64,000 bases of DNA from Longimicrobiaceae bacterium. Lineage in GTDB: Bacteria; Gemmatimonadota; Gemmatimonadetes; Longimicrobiales; Longimicrobiaceae. Made by a program: the position numbers and the translations under genes. The notes beneath the pieces were generated by a model that saw only the letters and a list, made by a program, of their open reading frames with translations, was not told the DNA's origin and did not search any database. Below, one piece after another: positions 1-8,681 of the stretch. The stretch lies in assembly GCA_030146875.1 (NCBI GenBank), contig JASLAX010000008.1:1-64000 (forward strand). The letters run 5' to 3'. Each line of letters starts with the position of its first letter. The first letter of the stretch is position 1.

Positions 1-614
1 AGCGCCTCCAGCACCTCGTCGATGGGCTTGATGCCGGTGTACGGCCGCCCCGCCTGCTTGTGCTGGCGCCAGTTGTGGTTGATGTCGCAGTACTGGCACT
101 CCTCCTTGGCGCCGAAGTACTGGCACATCCGGAAGACGGTCAGGTAGACCAGGTACCCCCACTGGATGGTGGGGGCGATCTCCATCACCGTCTTGCCGTT
201 GGAGAGCGGGTGCCGGTAGTACTCCGGCATGGGCGGCAGGCCCACGTCCGCGATGGTGCGCCCCTCCAGCGTCAGCCGCAGCCCGCCGGCCTCGTCGCCC
301 ACCACGCGGTACGGGGAGTCGGGGTTGGTGCGCACCGAGACGATGGTCCGCCGCAGCTCCCACGGCCCGCCGGTCAGCGCGACCTCCTCGGGGGGACGGC
401 GCGTGGCCGCCTCGCCGAGCTGGGCGAGCGGCTTCTGGTCGAACGAGAAGATGAAGTACGACTTGGGCTTTACCCGGCCCTCCAGGTTGTCCGTCAGCGC
501 GGACCCGTCGAACGCCATCCCGGTGCGGAGCAGGTCCTCCTTCAGGACCGCCTCGGGGGGGATGTGAGGGAAGCGGGCCATCAGCCCCTCGACCAGCCCG
601 GTGCGCGATTCCAT
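1..614 (-). CDS. Probable radical SAM protein (N-terminal part, cut by window edge)
   Basis: The reading frame opens at an ATG whose complement is at 612-614 and runs off the left edge, giving about 204 residues of a longer protein. Near residue 170 it has a cysteine cluster C-x8-C-x2-C (MCQYFGAKEECQYCDIN), followed by NHNWRQ and GIKPIDEVLEAL. The CxxC with an upstream Cys suggests a 4Fe-4S radical SAM core with unusual first spacing. The first ~150 residues form an N-terminal domain I do not recognise. A GAGAGG ribosome site precedes the start, and a possible TAGATT -10 box overlaps the sua5 stop codon. The function is not assigned and the iron-sulfur role is inferred from the motif only. 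Confidence 0.6.
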   Translation of the reverse strand, partial: MESRTGLVEGLMARFPHIPPEAVLKEDLLRTGMAFDGSALTDNLEGRVKPKSYFIFSFDQKPLAQLGEAATRRPPEEVALTGGPWELRRTIVSVRTNPDSPYRVVGDEAGGLRLTLEGRTIADVGLPPMPEYYRHPLSNGKTVMEIAPTIQWGYLVYLTVFRMCQYFGAKEECQYCDINHNWRQHKQAGRPYTGIKPIDEVLEA

Positions 615-653
615 GCGGTGCAGCCTCTCGCGGTTGAACGGATGCGCGGGAAT

Positions 654-1661
654 CTACCGGCGCGCGGGTCCCTCGGGAACCCCCGGCGCCGGGTGCGCGG
701 CGCGCCGCAGCCGGTCGCGCACGCCGGCCCACTCTGGGCCCTCCGGCACCGCCTCCACCCACACCCCGGCGTAGCCCCCCGCGTCCACCTCGTGCAGCGT
801 GCCGTAGAGCCGCGCCGCGTATCCCGCCGCGTCCGCGGGCATGCGGACGGCGTCCCCCAACGGCAGGTCCCGCCCCGTCCAGGTGAGGACCGCCCAGCGC
901 CCCTCCCGCGCCGCCGGCACCACGCCGCGCTCGAAGATGCGGAGCTCCGCCCGCGGCGCGTAGTGGCGGTCCAGCATCCCCGGGGACGGGCGCGCGGCCG
1001 TCGAGCCGGGCGCCGCCGTGGCGAGCGCGACGTCTCCGACGACGGCGCGGAGGTCGTCCAGCGAGATGGTCCCCGGCCGCAGCAGCGTCGGCACGCCGCC
1101 CGCGACGGAGACGACGGTCGACTCGATGCCGACCGGGCAGGCGCCGCCGTCCAGGATCAGGTCCACCCGGTCGCCGAGTGACCGGGCGACGTGCGCGGCC
1201 GTCGTAGGAGAGACCTCCGTCGAGCGGTTTGCGCTCGGCGCCGCGACAGGGATGCCGGCCGCGAGGAGGAGCGCGTGCGCGACCGGGTGCGCCGGGACGC
1301 GGACCGCGACGGTGGGGAGGCCGGCGGAGACCGCCTCCGGGATGTCGCCGCGCCGCGTCACGACCAGGGTGAGCGGCCCCGGCCAGAAGCGCTCGGCGAG
1401 GCGCGCCGCCGCCTCCGGCCAGTCGGCGGCGAGGGCGCGCGCCGCATCCGCGTCGGCCGCGTGGACGATCAGCGGGTTGTACCCCGGACGGCCCTTGGCG
1501 GCGTAGATGCGGGCGACGGCGGCGGGGTCCAGCGCGCTGGCGCCCAGGCCGTAGACGGTCTCGGTGGGGAACGCGACCAGGCCGCCCCCGCGGAGGATCT
1601 CCGCGGCGCGCCGGATGGGGGCGGCTTCGGGCGCCGAGGGGTCGACGCTGAGGACGTTCAC
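654..1661 (-). CDS. L-threonylcarbamoyladenylate synthase (Sua5/YrdC family)
   Basis: This cytosolic enzyme makes threonylcarbamoyl-AMP from Thr, bicarbonate and ATP, the first step of the t6A37 tRNA modification. Visible motifs are AFPTETVYGLGA (~res 29), KGRPGYNPL (~55), PGPLTLV (~92), APSANRS (~140) and ESTVV (~178), all in the YrdC fold. SPGMLDRHYAP then opens the extra C-terminal Sua5 domain, so this is the long Sua5 form (335 aa) rather than short YrdC. I chose the GTG at 1659-1661 because it follows a GAGGGG site and the residues after it (NVLSVDP) begin the domain. An upstream in-frame ATG at 1715 would add 18 low-complexity residues. Confidence 0.9.
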   Translation of the reverse strand: MNVLSVDPSAPEAAPIRRAAEILRGGGLVAFPTETVYGLGASALDPAAVARIYAAKGRPGYNPLIVHAADADAARALAADWPEAAARLAERFWPGPLTLVVTRRGDIPEAVSAGLPTVAVRVPAHPVAHALLLAAGIPVAAPSANRSTEVSPTTAAHVARSLGDRVDLILDGGACPVGIESTVVSVAGGVPTLLRPGTISLDDLRAVVGDVALATAAPGSTAARPSPGMLDRHYAPRAELRIFERGVVPAAREGRWAVLTWTGRDLPLGDAVRMPADAAGYAARLYGTLHEVDAGGYAGVWVEAVPEGPEWAGVRDRLRRAAHPAPGVPEGPARR

Positions 1662-1931
1662 GCCCCCCTCGTGGGCCGGGGCGGGACCGCCGCGCTCAGC
1701 GGGAATCGGAGCCAAAAGTGAAGGTCCGGGGGAGGGTTCGGGGAGGGGTGGAGCGTGCGAGTGGATCGGTCCGCATCTTGCTTTTCCCGGTGTTCAGGCG
1801 AGACCGGCGAAGCCACGGCAGGACGGGCGGACACCCGGCGGGCAGAACGAGGAGCCGCGGGCCCTGGACCTTCGAGATCGCCAGTGGAGATAAAGGTCCC
1901 CGTAGTCGAAAACCGGTCCAAGGAGGCTCCG

Positions 1932-2240
1932 ATGTTCTGGCTCTTCATGTCGCTGCTCTGGGTCGTGATGATCGTCGCCCCCGTGGCCCTGGTCCTGGCG
2001 CTGCTCCCCGCCGGGAGGGACTGCCCCCGCTGCGGGGTGGAGACGTTCCCCATCCGGGTCCGCGCGCTGCTGCCGCTGCGGAAGTACGTGGGCCAGCGGT
2101 GGTGCGCCGCCTGCAGCTGGGAGGGGATGATGCGGGTCCCCGCGCGCGGCACCCCCGTCCCCGCGCTGGAGCCCGTCCTGGAGGCCCACGACGGCGACGA
2201 CGCCGACGCCTGGCGCGGAGGGAAGAGCGCCGGCCTGTAG
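1932..2240 (+). CDS. Small membrane-anchored zinc-ribbon protein
   Basis: This 102-residue protein starts at an ATG seven bases downstream of a perfect AGGAGG (1921-1926). Residues 1-27 are strongly hydrophobic (LFMSLLWVVMIVAPVALVLALL) and form one transmembrane segment. They are followed by CPRCG and, about 30 residues later, WCAACSW, two CxxC knuckles that would bind one zinc in a ribbon fold. The C-terminus is acidic and probably disordered. I do not recognise a named family. It is divergent from sua5 and is followed by a repeat island. It could be a small adaptor at the membrane, but no function is claimed. Confidence 0.75.
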   Translation: MFWLFMSLLWVVMIVAPVALVLALLPAGRDCPRCGVETFPIRVRALLPLRKYVGQRWCAACSWEGMMRVPARGTPVPALEPVLEAHDGDDADAWRGGKSAGL

Positions 2241-2280
2241 CGCCCCGCCTGGCTCGGACCGCGGACCGGCGGTCCCAGAC

Positions 2281-2598
2281 GACGAGCCCCTCTCCCGCCC
2301 CGGCGGGGAGGGGCGTCTCGCGTCCGCGGCGGCCGGCGACCCCTCACCCCCGGCCCGGGGGCGTAAAGCCCCCGGCTGGCTACGACAATCGTCCCTCCGG
2401 GACTCCACCGAGTGCGTACACGCGGCGTCTGCTCGCCGAGACCATCCAGGTTCCCTCTCCCACTCGTCGGAGAGGGTGGCGGGCTCCCACGGATCACGCG
2501 AAACGCACCCGCGTCCGACGAGCCCGCCGGGTGAGGGCCCCGTGAGGGGTCCGCCTCTTCGACGAGCCCGCTGGGTGAGGGCCTCCTCCGCCGAACCT
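2281..2598. repeat. Intergenic repeat island (families A and C)
   Basis: This gene-free stretch lies between two convergent genes and is built from short repeats. At 2282-2317 there is a C-rich/G-rich palindrome (CCCTCTCCC...GGGGAGGGG, family C). At 2356-2403 there is family A: a GC palindrome around GTAAAG followed by ATCGTCCCTCCGGGAC. At 2453-2500 there are further CTCCCAC...GGAGAGGGTGG pieces. Family A recurs at 33119, 37697 and 53216. The transcribed palindromes may serve as bidirectional terminators for the zinc-ribbon gene and the M16 operon. Confidence 0.7.
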
Positions 2599-3915
2599 CT
2601 ATCCGATCCCGCCGCCCACCACCACCCGCACCACCTTCTCGGGATCGAAGTGGTCGCGCGCGATCCGCACCACGTCCTGGGCGGTGACGGCCTCCACGGC
2701 GGCGGGAAAGGTCTCCCAGTAGTCGTGCGGCAGTCCGTACGCCTCCAGCGTCGCCATGCGCGACGCGATGCGCGACGGGGTCTCGAAGGCGCGGGGCAGG
2801 GAGAGGACCAACGCGTCCTTGGCCCGGCGCAGCTCGTCGGAGGGGACGGGCTCGTCCATCATGCGGCGCATCTCGCGCAGCATCTCCTCCACGGCGTCGG
2901 CGGTGACGTCCACGTCCACCGCCGTGTCGGCCGTCCATCCCCCCTGCGCCACCCCGGCGGAGAACGACGAGCGCGCCCCGTAGGTCCAGCCCTTGTCCTC
3001 GCGCAGGTTGGCGCCCAGGCGGCCGGTGATGGTGCTCCCGCCCAGGACGTAGTTGGCCACCACCGCGGGGACCCAGTCGGGCGAGCGGCGGTCCATCCCC
3101 GTGCCCACCAGCCGGATCTCGGACTGCATGGCGTCGGGCCAGGGGAGCGCGACTAGCTCTCCCGCCCGCTCCGGACGAGGGCGCGACGGCGGATAGACGG
3201 CGCGCGGCGCCTCCCCCGTCCAGCCGGAGAGCTCGCGCTCCAGCAGGTCGAACAGCTCCTCCACGTCGAAGTTGCCGCCGGCGCAGAGGAAGGAGCCGCC
3301 GGGGAGCCAGGTGCGCGCGTGCAGCGCCGCCAGCGCCTCGCGGGGGACGTCGCGGATCCCCTCCTCCGTTCCGAACGCCGGAGGGCCGTACGGATGGTCG
3401 GCGCCGAACGCCTCCAGCGACGCGCGGTCGTCGGCCACGTTCGCGGGCTCGTCCAGCCGCCCGACCAGGGCGTCCAGCGCCTCGGCCCGCACGCGCTCCG
3501 TCTCGGCCGCGGGGAAGGTGGGCTTCGTCACCATCTCGGCGAAGAGGCCGATCCCCTCCTCCAGCGTCTCGGAGAGCAGGAACGCCTCGACCTCGGCGTA
3601 GTCGTGCCCCACCGTGGCGCTCACCGCCGCGCCCAGGAAGTCCAGGCGGGCGTTGAGGTCGTCCGCGGAGAGGCGCTGCGTTCCCTCGGTCAGCAGCGAG
3701 CCGACCAGCGAGGCGGCGCCGGGGTGCTCCGCCGGGTCCGCGACCGAGCCGGCGGGGACCACGACGCGGAGGACCGCCTGCGGGATGCCCGGCCGCGGCG
3801 CGGCGACGACCCGGAGGCCGTTGGAGAGGGTGCGGCGCACCACCTGCGGAACGCGTGGCGCCGGCGGGGGACCCAGCTCCGGCATGGCGAGCACGGCGGC
3901 GCGCTTACGCGGCAT
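2599..3915 (-). CDS. M16 family peptidase, non-catalytic partner subunit
   Basis: This is a 438-residue M16 (pitrilysin/insulinase clan) protein with the two-lobed layout. The zinc site HxxEH is absent: the corresponding segment reads HPGAASLVGSLLTEGT. It is therefore the inactive partner that in two-subunit bacterial M16 enzymes completes the chamber. The second lobe keeps the family features PTFP, DHPYGPPAFGT and the motif near SRLGANLREDKGWTYGARSSF. Its ATG overlaps the end of the catalytic subunit gene by 11 bp, so the two are translationally coupled and probably form a heterodimer. There is no signal peptide, so a cytosolic site is inferred. Confidence 0.88.
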   Translation of the reverse strand: MPRKRAAVLAMPELGPPPAPRVPQVVRRTLSNGLRVVAAPRPGIPQAVLRVVVPAGSVADPAEHPGAASLVGSLLTEGTQRLSADDLNARLDFLGAAVSATVGHDYAEVEAFLLSETLEEGIGLFAEMVTKPTFPAAETERVRAEALDALVGRLDEPANVADDRASLEAFGADHPYGPPAFGTEEGIRDVPREALAALHARTWLPGGSFLCAGGNFDVEELFDLLERELSGWTGEAPRAVYPPSRPRPERAGELVALPWPDAMQSEIRLVGTGMDRRSPDWVPAVVANYVLGGSTITGRLGANLREDKGWTYGARSSFSAGVAQGGWTADTAVDVDVTADAVEEMLREMRRMMDEPVPSDELRRAKDALVLSLPRAFETPSRIASRMATLEAYGLPHDYWETFPAAVEAVTAQDVVRIARDHFDPEKVVRVVVGGGIG

Positions 3916-5212
3916 CCTTCACCTTCCCTCCGGCGCGGGGGACCACCGCCAGCGTCGCCGCGCGCGACGCGTCGAGCCACCTCGCGGCCGCGGCGGAGAC
4001 GTCGTCGGGCGTCACCGACGCGTACAGGTCCGTCACCTCGGACAGCGCCTCGGGCGAGCCCAGGACGGTGGCGGCGTAGGCCAGCTCCTCGGCGCGCTGC
4101 TCCACGGTCGCCAGCTCCGCCACCTGGTCGCGGCGCACCCGGCGCACGGCGCCCAGCACCTCCTCCTCCGTCACGCCGCCGCGGGAGACGTCGTCCAGCA
4201 CGCGCCGCACGGCGTCCTCCAGCCTCGCGTCCTCCACCCCCGTCCGCGCGGTGGCGACGACGCCGAAGACGCCGCACCGCTCCGTGGGGTAGAGCCAGGT
4301 GTCCACGTCCTGCGCGATCTGGCCGTCGCGCACCAGCGCCCGCTGCAGGCGCGAGCTCTCGCCGTCGCCCAGCAGGTAGGCCAGGACGTCCAGCGCCACC
4401 CAGTCTCGCGTCCCGTAGCGGGGCACGGAGAACGCCTGGTAGAGCCGGGGGAAGGAGACCTCGTCGGGCATGGTCTCGCGCCCGGCGGCGGGAAGGGGCG
4501 GCTCGGCGTCGAGCGCGCGCGGCGGGATGGCCGGGCCGGAGGGCAGGTCGCCGAAGTAGCGCTCCGCCAGCTCGAAGGCGCGGTCGCCGGGCAGGTCGCC
4601 CGCCAGGCAGAGGACCGCGTTGCCGGCGGTGTAGTACGTGGAGTAGAATTCCCGCGCGTCGCCCAGGGTAGTGGCCTCCAGGTCGGGCATGTACCCGATG
4701 GTGGGCCACGAGTACGGGTGCGACCCGGCGAAGAGGAGCTGGTGCAGGCGCTCGTCGGCCATCCCGTACGGGCGGTTCTCGCAGCTCTGCAGGCGCTCGT
4801 TGATCACCACGCCGCGCTGCAGCTCCAGCATCTCGTCGTCCAGCACCGGAAGGAAGTGCGCCATGCGCTCGCGCTCCAGCCACAGCGCCAGCTCGGCGGC
4901 GTGGGTGGGCACGGTGGCGTAGTAGTTGGTGCGGTCCAGCCAGGTGGAGCCGTTGTTGGTGCCGCCCACCCCCTCCAGCAGCGTGTCGTACTCGCCTTTG
5001 GGGGCGTTCTCGCTGCCCTCGAAGAGCAGGTGCTCCAGCAGGTGCGCCAGGCCGGTGCGCCCCGGCCGCTCGTCCGCCGAGCCGACGTGGTACATCAGGT
5101 GGACGGCCACGATGGGCGACGAGGGGTCCTCGTGCGCCACGACGCGCATCCCGTTCCCCAGCACGTGCGTGCGGGACGGGAGGCGCAGGGGGGCGAGGGT
5201 GGGCGGCGACAC
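3905..5212 (-). CDS. M16 family zinc peptidase, catalytic subunit
   Basis: This 435-residue protein carries the inverted zinc motif HLLEH at residues 57-61 and the third ligand Glu at ~139 (VVINERLQ), a spacing of 77 residues that fits M16. Other family marks are GLAHLLEHLLFEG, GGTNNGSTWLDRTNYY and the C-terminal-lobe segment YLLGDGESSRL. I take a GTG at 5210-5212 (VSPPTLAPLRLPSRTHVLGNGMRVV) as the start, since the frame further upstream is antisense to psd and has no native M16 sequence. Only a weak ribosome site precedes it. It likely degrades short peptides together with the downstream inactive subunit. Confidence 0.88.
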   Translation of the reverse strand: MSPPTLAPLRLPSRTHVLGNGMRVVAHEDPSSPIVAVHLMYHVGSADERPGRTGLAHLLEHLLFEGSENAPKGEYDTLLEGVGGTNNGSTWLDRTNYYATVPTHAAELALWLERERMAHFLPVLDDEMLELQRGVVINERLQSCENRPYGMADERLHQLLFAGSHPYSWPTIGYMPDLEATTLGDAREFYSTYYTAGNAVLCLAGDLPGDRAFELAERYFGDLPSGPAIPPRALDAEPPLPAAGRETMPDEVSFPRLYQAFSVPRYGTRDWVALDVLAYLLGDGESSRLQRALVRDGQIAQDVDTWLYPTERCGVFGVVATARTGVEDARLEDAVRRVLDDVSRGGVTEEEVLGAVRRVRRDQVAELATVEQRAEELAYAATVLGSPEALSEVTDLYASVTPDDVSAAAARWLDASRAATLAVVPRAGGKVKDAA

Positions 5213-5359
5213 GTCTCTGCGGTTCCTCGGGGTGGCGTGGATCGGGCGCGCGGCGATCGCGCGACCGCGCGCGGCCGGGGCCGCGGCGCGCAGAGAATGT
5301 AACACCTCGTGCCCCGCCGCGCCGCCGGCCGGCCCGCTTCTTCCGTCGCCGCCACGCCC

Positions 5360-6289
5360 ATGAGCGATCGCACTCCCGAGACTCCCGGCCCCGGCGCCCG
5401 CGCCGTCCTCCGCGTGCTGGCGCGCCTGCCGCAGGGCGCGCTGAGCCGCGCCTTCGGCCGCGTGGCCGACGTGCCCCTGCCGCGCCCCCTCCGCAGGCCC
5501 GTCCTGGGGGGCTTCGCCCGCCTGGTGGGCGCCGACCCGGCGGAGGCGGAGCTTCCGCTGGAGGAGTACCCCACCCTCAACCGCTTCTTCACCCGCGCGC
5601 TCAGGGCGGGCGTCCGCGCGTGGCCGGGGAACCCGCTGGTGGCGGCGTGCCCCGTGGACGGGCGTGCCGGGCAGGTGGGCACGGTGGCGGAGGGCCGCGC
5701 CATCCAGGCCAAGGGCCGGCTCTACACGGTCGCCGGTCTGCTGGACGACGAGACGGAGGCGGCGCGGTACGAGGGCGGCGTCTTCGCCACCGTCTACCTG
5801 AGCCCGCGCGACTACCACCGCATCCACTCCCCGTGCGCGGGAACGATCTCCCGCGCGCGGCACGTCCCGGGCGCCCTGCTCCCGGTCAACGTGCCCGCGG
5901 TCGCCCACGTCCCCGACCTCTTCACGCGCAACGAGCGGCTGGTGTGCTACGTCGACGGGCCGCTCGGGCGCGTCGCCGTCATCGCCGTGGGCGCCTACAA
6001 CGTGGGCCGCATCTCCGCCGCGTTCGACCCCGCCTGGAACGCCCCGCCGGGCGCCAGCGCCTGGGTCACGAACCGCCAGGGGATCGCGGCGGAGACCAGG
6101 ACGTACGACCCGCCCGTCGCGGTGGAGCAGGGGGACGAGATCATGACCTTCCACCTGGGCTCCACGATCGTCCTGCTCTTCGAGCCCGGCCGCGTCCACC
6201 TCGCTGACGGATTGACGGCCGGGACGGCGGTGCGCCTGGGATCGGTGATCGCGGCGGCGGGGTACGAACCCGTCGATGGCAAGGATTGA
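5360..6289 (+). CDS. psd: Phosphatidylserine decarboxylase
   Basis: Psd converts phosphatidylserine to phosphatidylethanolamine at the inner membrane. The 309-residue proenzyme shows the serine-protease-like triad used for self-cleavage: Asp100 in CPVDG, His in DYHRIHSP (153-156) and Ser268 in the LGST cleavage site. Cleavage before that serine would generate the pyruvoyl group and an alpha chain of about 42 residues. The length fits the Psd-B type. The chosen ATG (MSDRTPETPG) gives a normal N-terminus; an earlier in-frame start would lie in the region antisense to the M16 gene. It is divergent from the M16 operon. Confidence 0.95.
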   Translation: MSDRTPETPGPGARAVLRVLARLPQGALSRAFGRVADVPLPRPLRRPVLGGFARLVGADPAEAELPLEEYPTLNRFFTRALRAGVRAWPGNPLVAACPVDGRAGQVGTVAEGRAIQAKGRLYTVAGLLDDETEAARYEGGVFATVYLSPRDYHRIHSPCAGTISRARHVPGALLPVNVPAVAHVPDLFTRNERLVCYVDGPLGRVAVIAVGAYNVGRISAAFDPAWNAPPGASAWVTNRQGIAAETRTYDPPVAVEQGDEIMTFHLGSTIVLLFEPGRVHLADGLTAGTAVRLGSVIAAAGYEPVDGKD

Positions 6290-6314
6290 CAATCTTTGAC
6301 ATCCATCGCATGGT
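6286..6314 (+). promoter_or_regulatory. Candidate promoter of the ParDE-type module
   Basis: TTGACA at 6286-6291 is followed after 17 nt by CATGGT at 6309-6314. A second TTGACA lies at 6296-6301, so the -35 element is tandemly repeated 10 bp apart. The element overlaps the psd stop codon and would give a leader of about 34 nt before the antitoxin ATG. Tandem half-sites at this place could also serve antitoxin binding (inference). Confidence 0.45.
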
Positions 6315-6354
6315 AGAGCAGGAGGATAGCGAACCCTGGATGGGAGCTGGATCG

Positions 6355-6615
6355 ATGAACGTTTCGCTGACGCCGGTGCTGACGGACTTCGTGAACGAGA
6401 AGGTGGAGAGCGGGATGTACTCGTCCGCCAGCGAGGTCGTACGCGAGGGGCTGCGGTTGATGCAGGCGAGGGAACGGCGCGAGCAGGCCCGGCTCGCGGC
6501 GCTGCGGGAGGCCCTCGACGAAGGGTACGAGGCGATGGAGCGGGGTGACCTCGTGGACGGCCGGAAGGCGTTCGAGGACCTGATGGCGGACCTGCGAGAG
6601 GACGGCGACCGCTGA
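6355..6615 (+). CDS. ParD-family ribbon-helix-helix antitoxin
   Basis: This 86-residue protein starts with MNVSLTPVLTDFVNEKV, the single beta strand and first helix of a ribbon-helix-helix DNA-binding fold. YSSASEVVREGLRLMQARE then matches the ParD consensus. The Arg/Glu/Leu-rich C-terminal half (AALREALDEGYEAMERGD) is the usual toxin-binding tail. The start follows GGAG at 6343. It is the first gene of a two-gene unit, its stop overlapping the proposed toxin start. ParD proteins neutralise ParE and repress their own operon; that role is inferred from family and position. Confidence 0.88.
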   Translation: MNVSLTPVLTDFVNEKVESGMYSSASEVVREGLRLMQARERREQARLAALREALDEGYEAMERGDLVDGRKAFEDLMADLREDGDR

Positions 6616-6932
6616 GGAGCTACCGGTATACCGGTCCCGCGCGCAGGGACGTGGCGGAGATCAAGGAGTACGTTCGGGTCAACGGAGGCCGCGGCGCCGC
6701 GGCCTCCGTCGTGGAGGCGATCCACGCATGCTTCGAGCGGATCGCCGGCACCGACGGAACCATCGGCCATCCACGCGACGAGCTCCGAGACGGCCTGCGG
6801 AGCTTCCCGGTGAAGTCGTGGGTGCTCTACTTCACGTATCGGGCCGATGACGAGGTGGTGCTCCTCCGTGTCCTCCACGGAAGGAGGGACGTGGAAACCG
6901 AGTTCAGGCCCCGAAAGCGCTGGAGACGCTGA
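6612..6932 (+). CDS. ParE-family RelE/ParE toxin, probably CTG-initiated
   Basis: The frame encodes about 106 residues: SYRYTGPARRDVAEIKEYV (first strand and helix of the RelE/ParE fold), a middle part with HPRDELRDGLRSFPVKSWVLYFTYR, and VLLRVLHGRRDVETEF at the end, a classic ParE C-terminus. The only ATG/GTG that could start it (GTG 6651) would remove the first strand. CTG at 6612-6614 overlaps the antitoxin stop as CTGA and lies 9 nt after AGAGGA (6597-6602), so I propose a CTG start with translational coupling. ParE toxins poison DNA gyrase; by family only. Confidence 0.82.
   Translation: MRSYRYTGPARRDVAEIKEYVRVNGGRGAAASVVEAIHACFERIAGTDGTIGHPRDELRDGLRSFPVKSWVLYFTYRADDEVVLLRVLHGRRDVETEFRPRKRWRR
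6622..6635. repeat. 14-bp perfect palindrome at the toxin start
   Basis: ACCGGTATACCGGT is a perfect dyad lying 10 nt after the proposed CTG start of the ParE-type toxin. As RNA it could fold over the initiation region; as DNA it could be a protein site. Both roles are inferences. Confidence 0.6.
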
Positions 6933-6950
6933 TCCCCGGTGCGCCCAACG

Positions 6951-6985
6951 AAAAGGCCCTCCCCGGAACCGGGAGAGGGCCTTTT
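6951..6985. terminator. Bidirectional intrinsic terminator
   Basis: AAAAGGCCCTC pairs with GAGGGCCTTTT around a short GC inner stem. It has A and T tracts on both sides, so it can work in both directions. It separates the ParE-type gene from the convergent peptidase operon. Confidence 0.85.
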
Positions 6986-7049
6986 CCCGCCGATGGGCTC
7001 GGCGGGCCGGGCCGTCGGGGTGGACGCTACCGCATCCGGCCCGGGCCCG

Positions 7050-8681
7050 TCAGGCGTCGGAGACGAACTCCTCCACGAAGTAGCGGGAGGACAGGCCCTC
7101 GCCGGTGGCGTGGACCAGCAGCTCGTTCCAGTCCAGCGACGCGCCCGGCGCGAAGATGCGCTCGCGCAGGAAGCGGCCGACGGACTCGTGGCCGGCGACG
7201 CTGCTCCCGGCGGGCACGTCCACGTGCGCCGCGGCGGAGATCTGCGAGGCCATCAGCTCGCCCAGCAGGTAGTTGTGGTAGTACACGGGCGATGCGGTCA
7301 GGTGGACCTTCGCCGCCCAGTCCGGCTCGTCCCGCCCGTCGGGCCGGCGGATCATCTGCAGCCGCTCCACCAGGTCCCACCAGAGCTCGTTGAGGTCCGG
7401 GCGGTCCGGGTCCCGGTACAGCTCGCGCTCGAAGTACGCCATCACCAGGATCCAGCGGGCGGACACCAGCATGGACGCGCGCAGCTCCCGCGTCACCTGG
7501 CGCGCCTCGGCCTCGGTGGGCTCCGCGCCCATCACCTCGCGCAGCCAGGACGGGACGCGGGTCAGGCGCCCCATGTACATGGCGATGGACTCGGTGGAGA
7601 GCGTGTGCGCCGGCCCGCGCAGGATGAACGGCAGCTCCGGCGGGATCCCCACGTCGTACGCCGCGTGGCCCAGCTCGTGGAGGAGCGTGCCCATCCACTT
7701 CTCGTTCGGGCGCATGTTGCACAGGATGCGCACGTCGCCGCGGCGGTCCACGTCCACGCAGAAGGCGTGCTGGTCCTTGCCCTCGCGCTCGTACAGGTCG
7801 CTGCGGGCCAGCACGTCGTCCACCGGCAGGCCGATACCGCGGAAGAACTCGGCGGCGACCGGCACCGGGTCGCGGTCGCGGAACCAGGCGTCCAGGTCCA
7901 CGGCGCCGGTGGAGGGCGCCTCCTGCGCGAACGGGTCCTCCCAGTGCCAGGGACGCAGCTCGGCGGGATCCACGCCGAAGCGCGCGGCCAGCCCCCGGTC
8001 CAGCTCCTCGCGGAATACGCGGAACGGCTCGTCGCTGCGGTCGCGGAAGTCGTCCAGCACCCCGAACAGCCGCTCCTCCGGCAGCTCCTGCAGCTCCAGC
8101 TCCATCACGTAGGCGTCGCGGAAGCCCAGTGACCGCGCGGCGGCGTTGCGCCGGCGCACCAGCTCGCGCAGCGGCTCCGCCACCTCGCGCCCGATCTGCT
8201 TCGACGCCTCCCACGCCGCGCGGCGGGCGCCGGAGTCGCGCTCGTCGGCCAGGATCTCCAGGATCCGGTTGTTGCTGACGGGCTCGCCGTGCAGCACCGA
8301 GCGGAAGGTGTAGAACGTCTGCTCCAGCTCCGCGGCGCGGCCCACCAGGTCGTCGATCGTCTTCTCGTCGAGCTGGTTGGCGGTGAGCTCGTGGTCCATC
8401 AGCACGAGCTGGCGGCGGAGCAGGGGATCGCGCACCTCGCCGCCGCGCAACCAGCCGCGCACCTTCCGCGCGGACTCCGCGTCCGCGTAGAGGCGCTTCA
8501 CGGCGGCGCGGGCGCGGGCGGAGCGCTCCTGCGCCTCGTCGCCCCCGCCGGTGGCGGCGTCCCACGCGGCGAGGTTGGACTCGCGCAGCAGCGGCTCCAG
8601 GCGCTCCACGTGCGCGTCGATGAACGACTGGACCTCCGCGTCCAGCCGACCGGTGACGGGCCGGCCCGGGTACAGGCTCAT
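7050..8681 (-). CDS. Gluzincin metallopeptidase (M2/M3-like oligopeptidase)
   Basis: This is a 543-residue, mostly helical zinc peptidase. HELGH at residues 335-339 and Glu364 in STESIAMYMGRL give the HExxH+E gluzincin site. Spacing and helical context resemble M3 oligopeptidases and M2 dipeptidyl carboxypeptidases; I cannot decide between them by eye. No signal peptide is visible, so it is probably cytosolic and cleaves small peptides. Its ATG overlaps the stop of the upstream M20 dipeptidase gene (ATGA), so both come from one transcript and may act in turn on peptides. The start is the ATG at 8679-8681 (MSLYPGRP). Confidence 0.85.
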   Translation of the reverse strand: MSLYPGRPVTGRLDAEVQSFIDAHVERLEPLLRESNLAAWDAATGGGDEAQERSARARAAVKRLYADAESARKVRGWLRGGEVRDPLLRRQLVLMDHELTANQLDEKTIDDLVGRAAELEQTFYTFRSVLHGEPVSNNRILEILADERDSGARRAAWEASKQIGREVAEPLRELVRRRNAAARSLGFRDAYVMELELQELPEERLFGVLDDFRDRSDEPFRVFREELDRGLAARFGVDPAELRPWHWEDPFAQEAPSTGAVDLDAWFRDRDPVPVAAEFFRGIGLPVDDVLARSDLYEREGKDQHAFCVDVDRRGDVRILCNMRPNEKWMGTLLHELGHAAYDVGIPPELPFILRGPAHTLSTESIAMYMGRLTRVPSWLREVMGAEPTEAEARQVTRELRASMLVSARWILVMAYFERELYRDPDRPDLNELWWDLVERLQMIRRPDGRDEPDWAAKVHLTASPVYYHNYLLGELMASQISAAAHVDVPAGSSVAGHESVGRFLRERIFAPGASLDWNELLVHATGEGLSSRYFVEEFVSDA

